This document shows positions 25,611-33,748 of a stretch of DNA of 64,000 bases, one piece after another. The translations under genes and the position numbers were made by a program. Source of the DNA: an uncultured Owenweeksia sp. (GTDB lineage: Bacteria > Bacteroidota > Bacteroidia > Flavobacteriales > Schleiferiaceae); assembly GCA_937146805.1 (NCBI GenBank), contig CAKZRR010000033.1, positions 1-64,000 on the forward strand. The letters run 5' to 3'. The notes beneath the pieces are model-generated. The model was not told where the DNA came from. It searched no databases and was given only the letters and a program-made list of their open reading frames with translations. The first letter of the stretch is position 1; the number at the start of each line of letters is the position of its first letter.

Positions 25611-27376
25611 AATTCGCGCTCTAATTGGGTGAGTAGGGTTACAGTTTCGTCATAATCCTTTTTAGGCGAAGCACCGCCAATACTGGTATATCTTGCCATT
25701 TCGGCACGGCCTAGTATGTTGTTAACTTGTTCAATAAGCTCGGGCGCAGTGTTTTTTTCCAATAGGCCCACTTCAATTTTTTCTTTGCTCATTTGGCTGT
25801 TGCTGATGTTCAACTTATCAGAGAAATACCCCCAAAGTGCATCTGCCAAGGCATCGTAAAAAGCCGTGTTGTCACCTTTTTGAAGTTCTTTGTTGGCTAA
25901 GCTCAAGTGCTTTTTAGCCAATTTACTGGCTTTTTGGCTACGTGCTTTTTGTTGATCGGTTTGCCGGCTGTATACCAACTGATGATATAAAATCATACCT
26001 AAAAAAACAAGGCCTAAGCCCGCCCCAATAGAGTAGAATAACCCGCTTTTAAAAAAAGCCGTGTTTTTAGGTTTAAAGCCTGTGTTTTGGGTTTTTATAA
26101 AGAGAATATCGTTGCCAATAAATTGTACTTCTTCTTTGGTGCTACTGGCTATACCGGGTTCGGTTCCTAAGGGGGCAGCAGCTCCGCTAACCGTAATTTC
26201 TTGTTCTTCGGTTTGCAGCGTTTTATAGCGCTTAGCCGAAGGGTCAAAGTAGCTAAACTTCATAGGTGGAATTTTATAAGTGCCACCATAGCGTGGTATT
26301 AAAAGGTATTCGTAGGTTTTGGTGCCCGACATACCCGAGCCGTTTACTCGAATATTTTCTTTAATTTTTGGATCAAAGAGTTCAAAGGCCGATGGTATCT
26401 CGGGTTCGGCTAATTCAATGAGTTTGAGGTTTCCATTTCCCGAAAGGGTAAACTTTAAACTCAACGATTCATCCGCGCTAAGTTCGTTTCTGCTTACAGC
26501 AAGTTTAAGCTTGTACTGGCCCACTGCTCCATTAAAATGGGAAGGCTTACCCGCACTAGGCAAGGGTTTAATGGTAATGGTAGGAAACGTGGCTTGTACA
26601 TTAAGGTTAACGGTTTGTGTCATTGGTCGACCAAAAACATCGCGCCTTTTTGTGGGCACCCCAGTGGGTACTGTCATACCAACATTGCCTGGCTTTTGTG
26701 GTCCTGTTTGCTGCGGAATGAGAACCAATTGTCTTAGTATGGCTGTTTCAAACTGTTGATTTTGATAGGTCTCAGTTTTGCCCTGATAAGATTTTATCTC
26801 AATGGGACTTTTATAAAAACCGGTAAAATCGGGTTCTTCATTAAAGTTAAAATTGCCCACCTGTGCTCGGTAATACAGCTTGTAAGATGCAACAATGGGT
26901 TCCCCTTGATAGGCGGTAGTTTTGGAACAAACTAAACGTAACAAAACGTTTTTACTGGCCTGGCTATAGGGGTCGTTGGGGTTGCTGGCGCGAGGGCTTT
27001 GTTTGGTTACTGTTACTACAAACGGCTTACTTTGGTACGTTTTTCCGTTGGCGTTTACCTGAGCAGCGCCAATGGTAAATTGTCCCACTTTTCGTGGACG
27101 CAAGATGTAGGTAAAGCTGATTTCTTCACTTCGTTTAAAGTTTACAATATTGGTGCGTTGTGAGCGAGAAGGACCTTGTAATACAGTAAAATCATTAAGG
27201 TTGGGCGGCTTAAAGCCATTACCCTTGGCATTTAGGCTAAAGCTAATTCTAAACTGTTCTGTTTTGCCCACTTTGGTACTGCTGGCTTTAGCCGTAAACT
27301 GGGTTTGACCGATAGCTACAACTCCCCATAGTATTAGGAAGCACGATAAGGCAAAATGTAAAAAGTGTTTTTTCAT
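25607..27376 (-). CDS. batD: BatD (oxygen tolerance) protein
   Basis: 589 residues. Signal peptide ending VVAIGQ, three or more Ig-like beta domains of the BatD family (FTAKASSTKVGKTEQFRISFSL at the start; LRPRKVGQFTIGAAQV; PRYGGTYKIPPMKFSYFDP), a membrane helix (LFYSIGAGLGLVFLGMILYHQLV) and a cytoplasmic helical tail with DALADALWGYFSDKLNI. Family length and order are normal. It is immediately downstream of the charged TPR protein (stop to start 0 bases) and overlaps batE by 4. Confidence 0.9.
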   Translation of the reverse strand: MKKHFLHFALSCFLILWGVVAIGQTQFTAKASSTKVGKTEQFRISFSLNAKGNGFKPPNLNDFTVLQGPSRSQRTNIVNFKRSEEISFTYILRPRKVGQFTIGAAQVNANGKTYQSKPFVVTVTKQSPRASNPNDPYSQASKNVLLRLVCSKTTAYQGEPIVASYKLYYRAQVGNFNFNEEPDFTGFYKSPIEIKSYQGKTETYQNQQFETAILRQLVLIPQQTGPQKPGNVGMTVPTGVPTKRRDVFGRPMTQTVNLNVQATFPTITIKPLPSAGKPSHFNGAVGQYKLKLAVSRNELSADESLSLKFTLSGNGNLKLIELAEPEIPSAFELFDPKIKENIRVNGSGMSGTKTYEYLLIPRYGGTYKIPPMKFSYFDPSAKRYKTLQTEEQEITVSGAAAPLGTEPGIASSTKEEVQFIGNDILFIKTQNTGFKPKNTAFFKSGLFYSIGAGLGLVFLGMILYHQLVYSRQTDQQKARSQKASKLAKKHLSLANKELQKGDNTAFYDALADALWGYFSDKLNISNSQMSKEKIEVGLLEKNTAPELIEQVNNILGRAEMARYTSIGGASPKKDYDETVTLLTQLEREL

Positions 27377-27913
27377 TTACCAGTCCTTTTCAGTTCGCTT
27401 TGGTTTCCCTTTCAATTTTTCTTTGCTCAATTTTTCTTGTACTTTTTGTTCTTCTTTTTGCAAAGATTCTAGTAGCCGCTCAGCTGCCTCTCTAGATATT
27501 TTGCCTTCTTTTGGCTTGCCTTCTGGCTTTTCTTTAGAAGGGTCTTCTTTTTGGTCGCCTTCACCTTCCTTTTCCTTATCGTCCTTGGGTTCGTCCTTTT
27601 TTTCGGGGTCCTTTTCTTGATCTTTTTGATCCTTGTTCTCTTTGTCCTCGCCTTTATCCTTATCTTCGTTTTTATCCTTGTTTTCGTCTTTTTTGTCAAT
27701 TTTAGCAAGTAGGTCAATAAGCTTTTTATCGCCAGGATACTGTTGCAAAGCATCTGTTACAATTTGCTTGGCTAAATCAGAGCTACCCGATACGTACTCC
27801 TTGGCACCAGCTTCAAAAGCTGCTTGCGCACTTTGTGCATTCAGTTGTTGCCCAAAAACAATGAGCATAGCTAAAAGAGCTACTATTTTATTGGCTTTCA
27901 ATTTCAACAACAT
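27377..27913 (-). CDS. Exported TPR-like protein with long Lys/Asp/Glu tract
   Basis: 178 residues. Signal peptide (KIVALLAMLIVFGQQLNAQ), one TPR-like pair (AFEAGAKEYVSGSSDLAKQIVTDAL), then about 70 residues of almost only K, D, E, P, G and Q (~75-145), and a C-terminal helix REAAERLLESLQKEEQKVQEKL. A second, shorter BatC-type member of the Bat operon. The charged linker is probably disordered and periplasmic. It overlaps the preceding BatC gene by 26 bases and abuts batD. The REAAERLLESL helix is shared by Bat-associated proteins as I recall. Confidence 0.75.
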   Translation of the reverse strand: MLLKLKANKIVALLAMLIVFGQQLNAQSAQAAFEAGAKEYVSGSSDLAKQIVTDALQQYPGDKKLIDLLAKIDKKDENKDKNEDKDKGEDKENKDQKDQEKDPEKKDEPKDDKEKEGEGDQKEDPSKEKPEGKPKEGKISREAAERLLESLQKEEQKVQEKLSKEKLKGKPKRTEKDW

Positions 27914-28538
27914 CTTGCAATTTTTTAATAAAGCTTTGGTAATAAGCTACTGTTTCATCTTTTTTTAAACCTGCTTGCATTAAACCAAAGGCCTGTGCAA
28001 ACCGATGATTTCTAACCAAAGCATCGCATTTGGCTTTTAGTTGCTTAGCATATTCTGAAGGTTTAAGATCATTTTCTTTTTCTTTTTGCTCCTGCTTTTG
28101 TTGCTGTTGCATTTTGCGTAAGCTGTTGGTTAAATTAGCTCTTGTTTCCTCATCATTTGGGTTTAAACGCAAGCTGTTTTTGTAGGCAGCAACAGCCTCT
28201 TTTAGTTTTTCTTGTTTTACCAAGGCATTGCCTAAGTTATGCAAGGCCTGCGCTTTTAGAGCCTCATTTTCTGTTTGATTGGCTACTTTGGCAAATTGCT
28301 CAGCCGCTTCTTCATACCTTTCTTGTTTGTATAAAGCATCTCCTAGGTTAAATTCCCATCGGCTATCCGATTTGTTATTTTCTTCGGCCATAGCTTGGCG
28401 GTATTTTACCTCTGCTTCGTCATACTTGCCTTGGTTGTATAAGGTGTTTCCATCCTTTACGTTATTTTTTAGGTTTTGACCCTGTAACATAGCCACACCA
28501 AGCAAACAAAGTAAACTAAGTATCTTTTTCATTTTCAA
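27888..28538 (-). CDS. batC: BatC TPR protein
   Basis: 216 residues. Signal peptide (ILSLLCLLGVAMLQGQ), then three TPRs: GNTLYNQGKYDEAEVKYRQAM, LGDALYKQERYEEAAEQFAKV, LGNALVKQEKLKEAVAAYKNSL, followed by a Gln/Lys/Glu-rich helix. Matches BatC. Periplasmic scaffold of the Bat complex. Overlaps batB by 23 bases and the next gene by 26, so translation is tightly coupled. Confidence 0.88.
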   Translation of the reverse strand: MKMKKILSLLCLLGVAMLQGQNLKNNVKDGNTLYNQGKYDEAEVKYRQAMAEENNKSDSRWEFNLGDALYKQERYEEAAEQFAKVANQTENEALKAQALHNLGNALVKQEKLKEAVAAYKNSLRLNPNDEETRANLTNSLRKMQQQQKQEQKEKENDLKPSEYAKQLKAKCDALVRNHRFAQAFGLMQAGLKKDETVAYYQSFIKKLQDVVEIESQ

Positions 28539-29559
28539 AAAGTCCTAAGCGTTTAATCCATTGGGTTTTTCGTTCCAGCACAAAAGTATCTAACAGCAGC
28601 AGCACAAATGCAATGCCTAAAAACCACTGAAATTGATCCTCGTAATCTGCAAAAACCTGCGATTCAAATTCTTTCTTTTCCATATTGGCAACGGTTTCCA
28701 ATAGGGCCTCCACGGTTTCCTTGCTGTCTTTTCCGTGCAAATAACCACCATCTGTTAAAGTGGCCACTTCTTTAAGGGTTTGGGTATTCAATCTCGAAAC
28801 TACTACTTCACCTGCTCTGTCTTTTTTATAGCCCAGTGTATAACCATTTCTAACATCAGGAATCGGAGCGCCCCTTTCGGTTCCCAACCCAATAGTGTAA
28901 ATTTTTATACCTCTTTCCAGCGCTTTTTTAGAGGCTTCCTTTAACCCTTCTTCATGGTCTTCACCATCCGAAAGAATAACGAGTAAACGGTTTTTTTGGT
29001 TTTCGTCATCAAAATATTCGGTGGCCAATTCAATAGCTTCGGCAATAGCGGTGCCCTGCGAAGGAATTAAATTGGTATTGGTAGTTTTTAAAAATAATCG
29101 GGCAGCAGCGTAATCGGTGGTAATGGGTAGTTGGGGGTAAGCACGACCGGCATAAATAATAATGCCCACTCTATCACTTACCAGTTGATCTAGCGATTTG
29201 GAAATAATTTGCTTGGCTTTTTCCAGCCTGTTAGGTCTTACATCTTCGGCCAGCATACTTTTACTAATGTCAATAGCAAACACAATATCTACGCCTTCCC
29301 TTTTTACGGTTTCTAACCTAGATCCAATTTTAGGGTTAACCAAACCAATACTAAAAGCAACGGATGTCACTAGTATGATTATTAGTTTGATATAAGGTTT
29401 GTTTTTGCTTTTGTTGGGGCTTAATTTTTGAAGTAATTCGATATCGCCAAAAGCCTGTTGTGCACGTTTTTTCCAAAGAGCCACGGCTAAAAACCCAACC
29501 AAAAGTAGCGGTACGGAAAGCAATAAGTAGAGATACTGTGGATTTTCGAGTTCGTACAT
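28516..29559 (-). CDS. batB: BatB von Willebrand A domain protein
   Basis: 347 residues. Two N-terminal membrane helices (~10-28 and 58-77), a VWA domain with MIDAS DxSxS (FAIDISKSM), Thr in ITTDYAAARL and SDGEDHEEG, and a C-terminal helix (FLGIAFVLLLLDTFVL). Layout is normal for BatB. The VWA domain binds a divalent metal and partners. It follows batA after one base. Confidence 0.9.
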   Translation of the reverse strand: MYELENPQYLYLLLSVPLLLVGFLAVALWKKRAQQAFGDIELLQKLSPNKSKNKPYIKLIIILVTSVAFSIGLVNPKIGSRLETVKREGVDIVFAIDISKSMLAEDVRPNRLEKAKQIISKSLDQLVSDRVGIIIYAGRAYPQLPITTDYAAARLFLKTTNTNLIPSQGTAIAEAIELATEYFDDENQKNRLLVILSDGEDHEEGLKEASKKALERGIKIYTIGLGTERGAPIPDVRNGYTLGYKKDRAGEVVVSRLNTQTLKEVATLTDGGYLHGKDSKETVEALLETVANMEKKEFESQVFADYEDQFQWFLGIAFVLLLLDTFVLERKTQWIKRLGLFENEKDT

Positions 29560-29560
29560 A

Positions 29561-30562
29561 TTAAATAAAACTCTTAAATAAGGTGAAACGCAATATTTGC
29601 TCCGCTAAAAATAGCCCCATCGCGATTAGGGCAAAGAAGCTAAATTTTTCATCGTAGCTGTAATATTTTAACTCTTGTAATTTGGTTTTTTCCAAAGCAT
29701 CTATTTCTGAATAAATTTTCTCAAGCTTCTCATTATCAGTTGCTCTAAAATACTTCCCGTCAGTTTGTGCCGCAATTTCTTTTAGTAACTCCTCGTCAAT
29801 ATTTACTTGGGCTTGGCCGTATACCAATCGTTTATTGTAATCATAACCAATGGGCGATTGCGCCATTCCCTGCGTTCCCACTCCAATGGTATAGGTGCGT
29901 ATTTTAAACTCCTGAGACAGTTGTGCCGCGGTAATTGGGTCAATTTCACCAGAGTTGTTTTCGCCGTCTGTTAGTAGAATAATCACTTTGCTTTTGGCTT
30001 CGCTCTCCTTTAATCTATTTACGGCCGTAGCCAAACCCATTCCAATAGCGGTGCCATCTGCAATTTTTCCGTTGCTTACCTCTTTAAGTGAGTTTAGCAC
30101 AATTTTGTGATCGCTCGTTAGAGGAGTTTGTGTGTAACTTTCGCCAGCATATACCACTAACCCTAGTCTGTCGTTAGGTCTATCTTTAATAAAGTTAGCG
30201 GCTACTATTTTGGTTGCTTCCAGTCTGTTAGGTTTTAAATCTCTAGAGAGCATACTGGTGCTAACATCTACCGCCATTACAATATCAATTCCTTCCGCTG
30301 ATTTTGTTTTAGAGTTTTCTTCGCTGGTGCGTGGGCGGGCTAAGGCAATAATAAGTAGGGTTAAAGTAGCAAGGCGCAGTACTGGTAATAGGGATCTGAA
30401 ATGCACTAATAAGTTACCAGATTGCTTTGCCAAGAAATCGGTGCCAGGGTATTTAACCTCCGGTAGTTGCCTAAAGTATTTGCGCCATTGCCAAATAACT
30501 AACAAGGGTAGCAAGGCGAACAGCCAGAAAAATTCAGGATTTTCGAATTGATAATTACTCAT
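29561..30562 (-). CDS. batA: BatA von Willebrand A domain protein
   Basis: 333 residues. N-terminal helices (FFWLFALLPLLVIWQW; LRLATLTLLIIALA), VWA domain with MIDAS DVSTS (VMAVDVSTSML) and LTDGENNSGEIDP, C-terminal helix (FSFFALIAMGLFLAEQIL). Pairs with BatB to form the membrane VWA partners of MoxR. Overlaps the upstream gene by 8 bases. Confidence 0.9.
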   Translation of the reverse strand: MSNYQFENPEFFWLFALLPLLVIWQWRKYFRQLPEVKYPGTDFLAKQSGNLLVHFRSLLPVLRLATLTLLIIALARPRTSEENSKTKSAEGIDIVMAVDVSTSMLSRDLKPNRLEATKIVAANFIKDRPNDRLGLVVYAGESYTQTPLTSDHKIVLNSLKEVSNGKIADGTAIGMGLATAVNRLKESEAKSKVIILLTDGENNSGEIDPITAAQLSQEFKIRTYTIGVGTQGMAQSPIGYDYNKRLVYGQAQVNIDEELLKEIAAQTDGKYFRATDNEKLEKIYSEIDALEKTKLQELKYYSYDEKFSFFALIAMGLFLAEQILRFTLFKSFI

Positions 30563-31460
30563 GGAGATCCTTTTTTTCCGTGGGTTTTAAGGCGAGTAAA
30601 AATGCTTTGATAGTTTCCATAGCTTCCTTGTGGCTATTGCCCGAGGCTTCTTTTTTGGCAAATTTAACCATCATGCTAAGCTCCATAAGTTGTTTCATAC
30701 GAGCCAGTAAAAGCTCGTTTAAAGCTAAAGGCTCCATCATTTCGTTTACTTCTTGAGCGGTGCTTTCCATGGCTGGTAAATTTGCTTGTTGGTTTAAAAA
30801 CAAACGGGCCACATCTGTAATTCTGGTGTAATATTCTTTTAGCTTGTTTTGCTGCCAGAGTTGTTCTCTCTCAATTTTTTGCAATTGCTGTAGGGCATAA
30901 TCATACGGGCTTATAGTTTGTGTATTGACAGCGGCTGGTAAGTCTTTGCGTTTTTTGATGGTACGCACAATAGCCCAAATGATAAGGGCGGTAACAAGAA
31001 TGCCGCAAACAACCAGTAGTATCAAAAGCCAATTAATAGGGGCGTCAATAGGTTCTTTAATGTCATAGAGATCCTGTTCTTCTTGCAATTTTGGCAAGTC
31101 CACCTCAATTCCTATAGCCGTGCTGCTTATTAGTTTGTCATCAATACCTAGGGTTAAGGGAGGTATAGCCGCATAGCCACTATCAAACGAGGTAAGTTTG
31201 ATAGCCTGGTGAAGCTCCCAAATGTTGTCCTTAAGTACGGTGTCAATGGAGCCGTTTTTTACAACTTCTATATGTTGCAGAGTATCAGATAGTATAGGCC
31301 AAACAAAATTGCTTCCTTGGGTTACTTGGGCGTAAAGGTGTAGGGTTACTTGTTCACCAATTAATATAGAATTGGTGTCGCAATGGGCGTTAAATTTTGC
31401 CTCTTGTGCCTGTGTTTGAATGGCAATAGGGAATAAAAGGAGTAGCAACCACTTTTTCAT
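30555..31460 (-). CDS. Bat-operon membrane protein with Ig-like periplasmic domain
   Basis: 301 residues. Signal peptide (WLLLLLFPIAIQTQAQ), a periplasmic beta-domain like the first BatD domain (HCDTNSILIGEQVTLHLYAQV), one membrane helix (~147-167, WLLILLVVCGILVTALIIWAIV) and a cytoplasmic helical region (QKIEREQLWQQNKLKEYYTRITDVARLFL). This is the DUF4381-like member found between DUF58 and batA in Bacteroidota. The cytoplasmic part may contact MoxR. Overlaps both neighbours (8 and 4 bases). Confidence 0.78.
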   Translation of the reverse strand: MKKWLLLLLFPIAIQTQAQEAKFNAHCDTNSILIGEQVTLHLYAQVTQGSNFVWPILSDTLQHIEVVKNGSIDTVLKDNIWELHQAIKLTSFDSGYAAIPPLTLGIDDKLISSTAIGIEVDLPKLQEEQDLYDIKEPIDAPINWLLILLVVCGILVTALIIWAIVRTIKKRKDLPAAVNTQTISPYDYALQQLQKIEREQLWQQNKLKEYYTRITDVARLFLNQQANLPAMESTAQEVNEMMEPLALNELLLARMKQLMELSMMVKFAKKEASGNSHKEAMETIKAFLLALKPTEKKDLHE

Positions 31461-32329
31461 TTTGCCGATTTTTGTTTAAAGTAAGCCAATAGTTTTGATG
31501 GATAGGATTCGTCTATCCGAATGGAAATTTTGCCTGAGCCACTCCGTAAAAAGCTCTCATTAAAGTAGTCTTCGTTTTTAAGGAAGTTGGCTTTTAACTG
31601 CCGGTTTAGTTTTTTTGAAGAAGTATGAATCCAGCGAGTTTTGCCCGTTTCGGGATCTAACATAGGCACAAGACCTAATTTAGGTAGTTGTTTCTCGGAT
31701 GGATCGAAAATACGAATGCCGGTAACATCGTGTTTTTGAGCCATAATTTTCAGAGAATCTTTGTAGTCATCATCCATAAAATCAGATAGCACAAAAGCAA
31801 TTGCTCTCTTTTTTTGAATACCCGCCCAATACTTTAAGGCCAAACCAATATCGGTTTTTTTACTTTGAGGTTCTATTTCAATAAGCTCACGTATTATTCT
31901 TAAAATATGTGACTTACCTTTTTTTGGCGGTATGTACTTTTCAACTTGATCGCTAAAAAACAAGATGCCAACTTTGTCATTATTTTGAAGTGCAGAGAAA
32001 GCCAAGGTGGCGCAAATTTCGGTAATCATTTCGCGCTTAAGCTGCACGCGTGAACCAAAGTTTCCAGAGCCACTTACATCCACCAATAGCATAAAGGTAA
32101 GTTCACGCTCTTCTTCAAAAACCTTTATGTAAGGCTCATTTAACTTGGCAGTTACGTTCCAGTCAATAGACCGAATATCATCACCGGCTTCGTATTTTCT
32201 AACTTCGCTAAAAGCCATGCCGCGCCCCTTAAAGCTACTGTGATATTCGCCCGAGAAGATGTGATTAGACAATCTTCGGGTCTTTATCTCAATACGTCTT
32301 ACTTTTTTTAAAAGTTCTTGCGTGTTCAT
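31457..32329 (-). CDS. DUF58 domain protein
   Basis: 290 residues, soluble. Central motif SFKGRGMAFSEVRKYEAGDDIRSIDWNVTA in outline (residues ~31-60) is the DUF58 hallmark, followed by a VWA-like fold with MLLVDVSGSGNFG (DxSxS retained) and FVLSDFMDDD. DUF58 proteins are standard partners of MoxR ATPases. 66 bases downstream of moxR and overlapping the next gene by 4. Confidence 0.9.
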   Translation of the reverse strand: MNTQELLKKVRRIEIKTRRLSNHIFSGEYHSSFKGRGMAFSEVRKYEAGDDIRSIDWNVTAKLNEPYIKVFEEERELTFMLLVDVSGSGNFGSRVQLKREMITEICATLAFSALQNNDKVGILFFSDQVEKYIPPKKGKSHILRIIRELIEIEPQSKKTDIGLALKYWAGIQKKRAIAFVLSDFMDDDYKDSLKIMAQKHDVTGIRIFDPSEKQLPKLGLVPMLDPETGKTRWIHTSSKKLNRQLKANFLKNEDYFNESFLRSGSGKISIRIDESYPSKLLAYFKQKSAK

Positions 32330-32395
32330 TCCTAGGAAATAACGGGCGAATTATAGAAGTTATACAAGTGAATTAAAATCTGCTTAGCGTAATAA

Positions 32396-33400
32396 TTATG
32401 GAACCTCTACTTTATCAAGTATCTGGTTAATAATATCTTCACTGGTAATGTTCTCTGCTTCTGCCTCATAGGTAATACCAATTCGGTGTCTCAATACATC
32501 ATGGGCTACAGCGCGCACATCTTCTGGTATTACATAACCTCTGCGTTTTATAAAGGCATACACTCTGGCGGTATTTGCTAAGCCAATACTTCCACGAGGC
32601 GAAGCACCAAAATTGATAAGAGGACTTAGGTTGGGTAATTTATAATCAGCAGGGTTACGGGTAGCAAAGATGATATCGAGAATGTACTTCTCAATCTTTT
32701 CATCCATGTAAACTTCTTTTACTTGCTCTCTTGCTTTTAGTATGGTTTCTACGTTTACTACCGGTTTAATTTCGGCAAAACCACCTTTAAGGTTTTGACG
32801 CATAATTTCACGTTCCTCCTCTAATTTAGGATAGGTGATAACCGTTTTTAGCATAAAACGGTCGCTTTGGGCCTCGGGCAAAGGGTAGGTTCCCTCTTGC
32901 TCTACAGGGTTTTGAGTGGCTAACACCAAAAAGGGTTTTGGTAAAGGATAGGTTTTATCACCAATGGTAACCTGCCGTTCTTGCATGGCCTCTAGCAAGG
33001 CACTTTGCACTTTGGCGGGCGCTCGGTTTATCTCATCTGCTAAAACAAAGTTGGCAAAAATGGGTCCCTTTTTAATGGCAAAATCGTTTTTGGCCATATT
33101 GTAAATTTGGGTACCCACTACATCCGATGGAAGCAGATCGGGTGTAAACTGCACACGACTAAAATCGGCATCTACGGCTTTGGCTAGAGAGGTAATGGCT
33201 AAAGTTTTGGCCAGACCAGGAACTCCTTCTAGCAGAATATGGCCATTGCCTAATAAGGCTAAAAGCAGGCGCTCCATCATGTGTTTTTGACCTACAATAG
33301 ATTTATTGAGTTCCATCAATAATAGGTCAATAAAGGCGCTTTCTTGCTTTATACGTTCGTTTAATTCCTGAATGTTGGTTTGTTCACCAGTTGTTTCCAT
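32396..33400 (-). CDS. MoxR-family AAA+ ATPase
   Basis: 334 residues. Walker A GVPGLAKT, Walker B VLADEINRAPAK, sensor 1 VLATQNPVEQEGTYPLPEAQSDRF, sensor 2 region SPRGSIGLANTARVYA. Complete and of normal length. MoxR ATPases act as chaperones for metal insertion or complex assembly with VWA proteins. First gene of the Bat operon, with a -7-like box 27 bases upstream. Confidence 0.93.
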   Translation of the reverse strand: METTGEQTNIQELNERIKQESAFIDLLLMELNKSIVGQKHMMERLLLALLGNGHILLEGVPGLAKTLAITSLAKAVDADFSRVQFTPDLLPSDVVGTQIYNMAKNDFAIKKGPIFANFVLADEINRAPAKVQSALLEAMQERQVTIGDKTYPLPKPFLVLATQNPVEQEGTYPLPEAQSDRFMLKTVITYPKLEEEREIMRQNLKGGFAEIKPVVNVETILKAREQVKEVYMDEKIEKYILDIIFATRNPADYKLPNLSPLINFGASPRGSIGLANTARVYAFIKRRGYVIPEDVRAVAHDVLRHRIGITYEAEAENITSEDIINQILDKVEVP

Positions 33401-33426
33401 AGGTTCTTCTGCAAATTTTAGGGACG

Positions 33427-33434
33427 CAAAAATA
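33427..33434 (-). promoter_or_regulatory. -7 element of the moxR-bat operon
   Basis: On the minus strand tatttttg, fitting TAnnTTTG, 27-34 bases before the moxR ATG. No clear TTG at -33. Confidence 0.45.
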
Positions 33435-33748
33435 AATTTTTCTGGCTGCTAAACCAGCGCTTTGTAGCGGATACAAATTTGAATTGAAATTTATGGAATG
33501 CAAGTTAAAGGCTTGTTAAAATTAAAAGGGCTTGTTGGCAAATAATGTTTGGCACGTGAGTGTGCTTTTTAGCAATAATCCGTTGAGGTGTTTTAGAAGC
33601 TTTCTCTAAATTAGGATGCTTCCAATATTGCGAATATTTCCCAGTTTGAAATTATTTGATACATTTGATTTTCAGTAACTTTTTGATTGTTACTACATTA
33701 AATTATCGGGCTAATTCTTGCTGTTGAGGTATGACTAATAAGACTTAG
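33435..33748. other. Non-coding gap
   Basis: Divergent intergenic region between moxR and the hybrid kinase. AT-rich; I see no RNA gene, repeat or long ORF. It presumably holds the control regions of both genes. Confidence 0.6.

Noticed and set aside
27469-27753. Lys/Arg/Thr-rich open frame inside the charged Bat protein gene
   Set aside because: It is a shifted reading of the K/D/E tract; the repeat-like codons keep several frames open.
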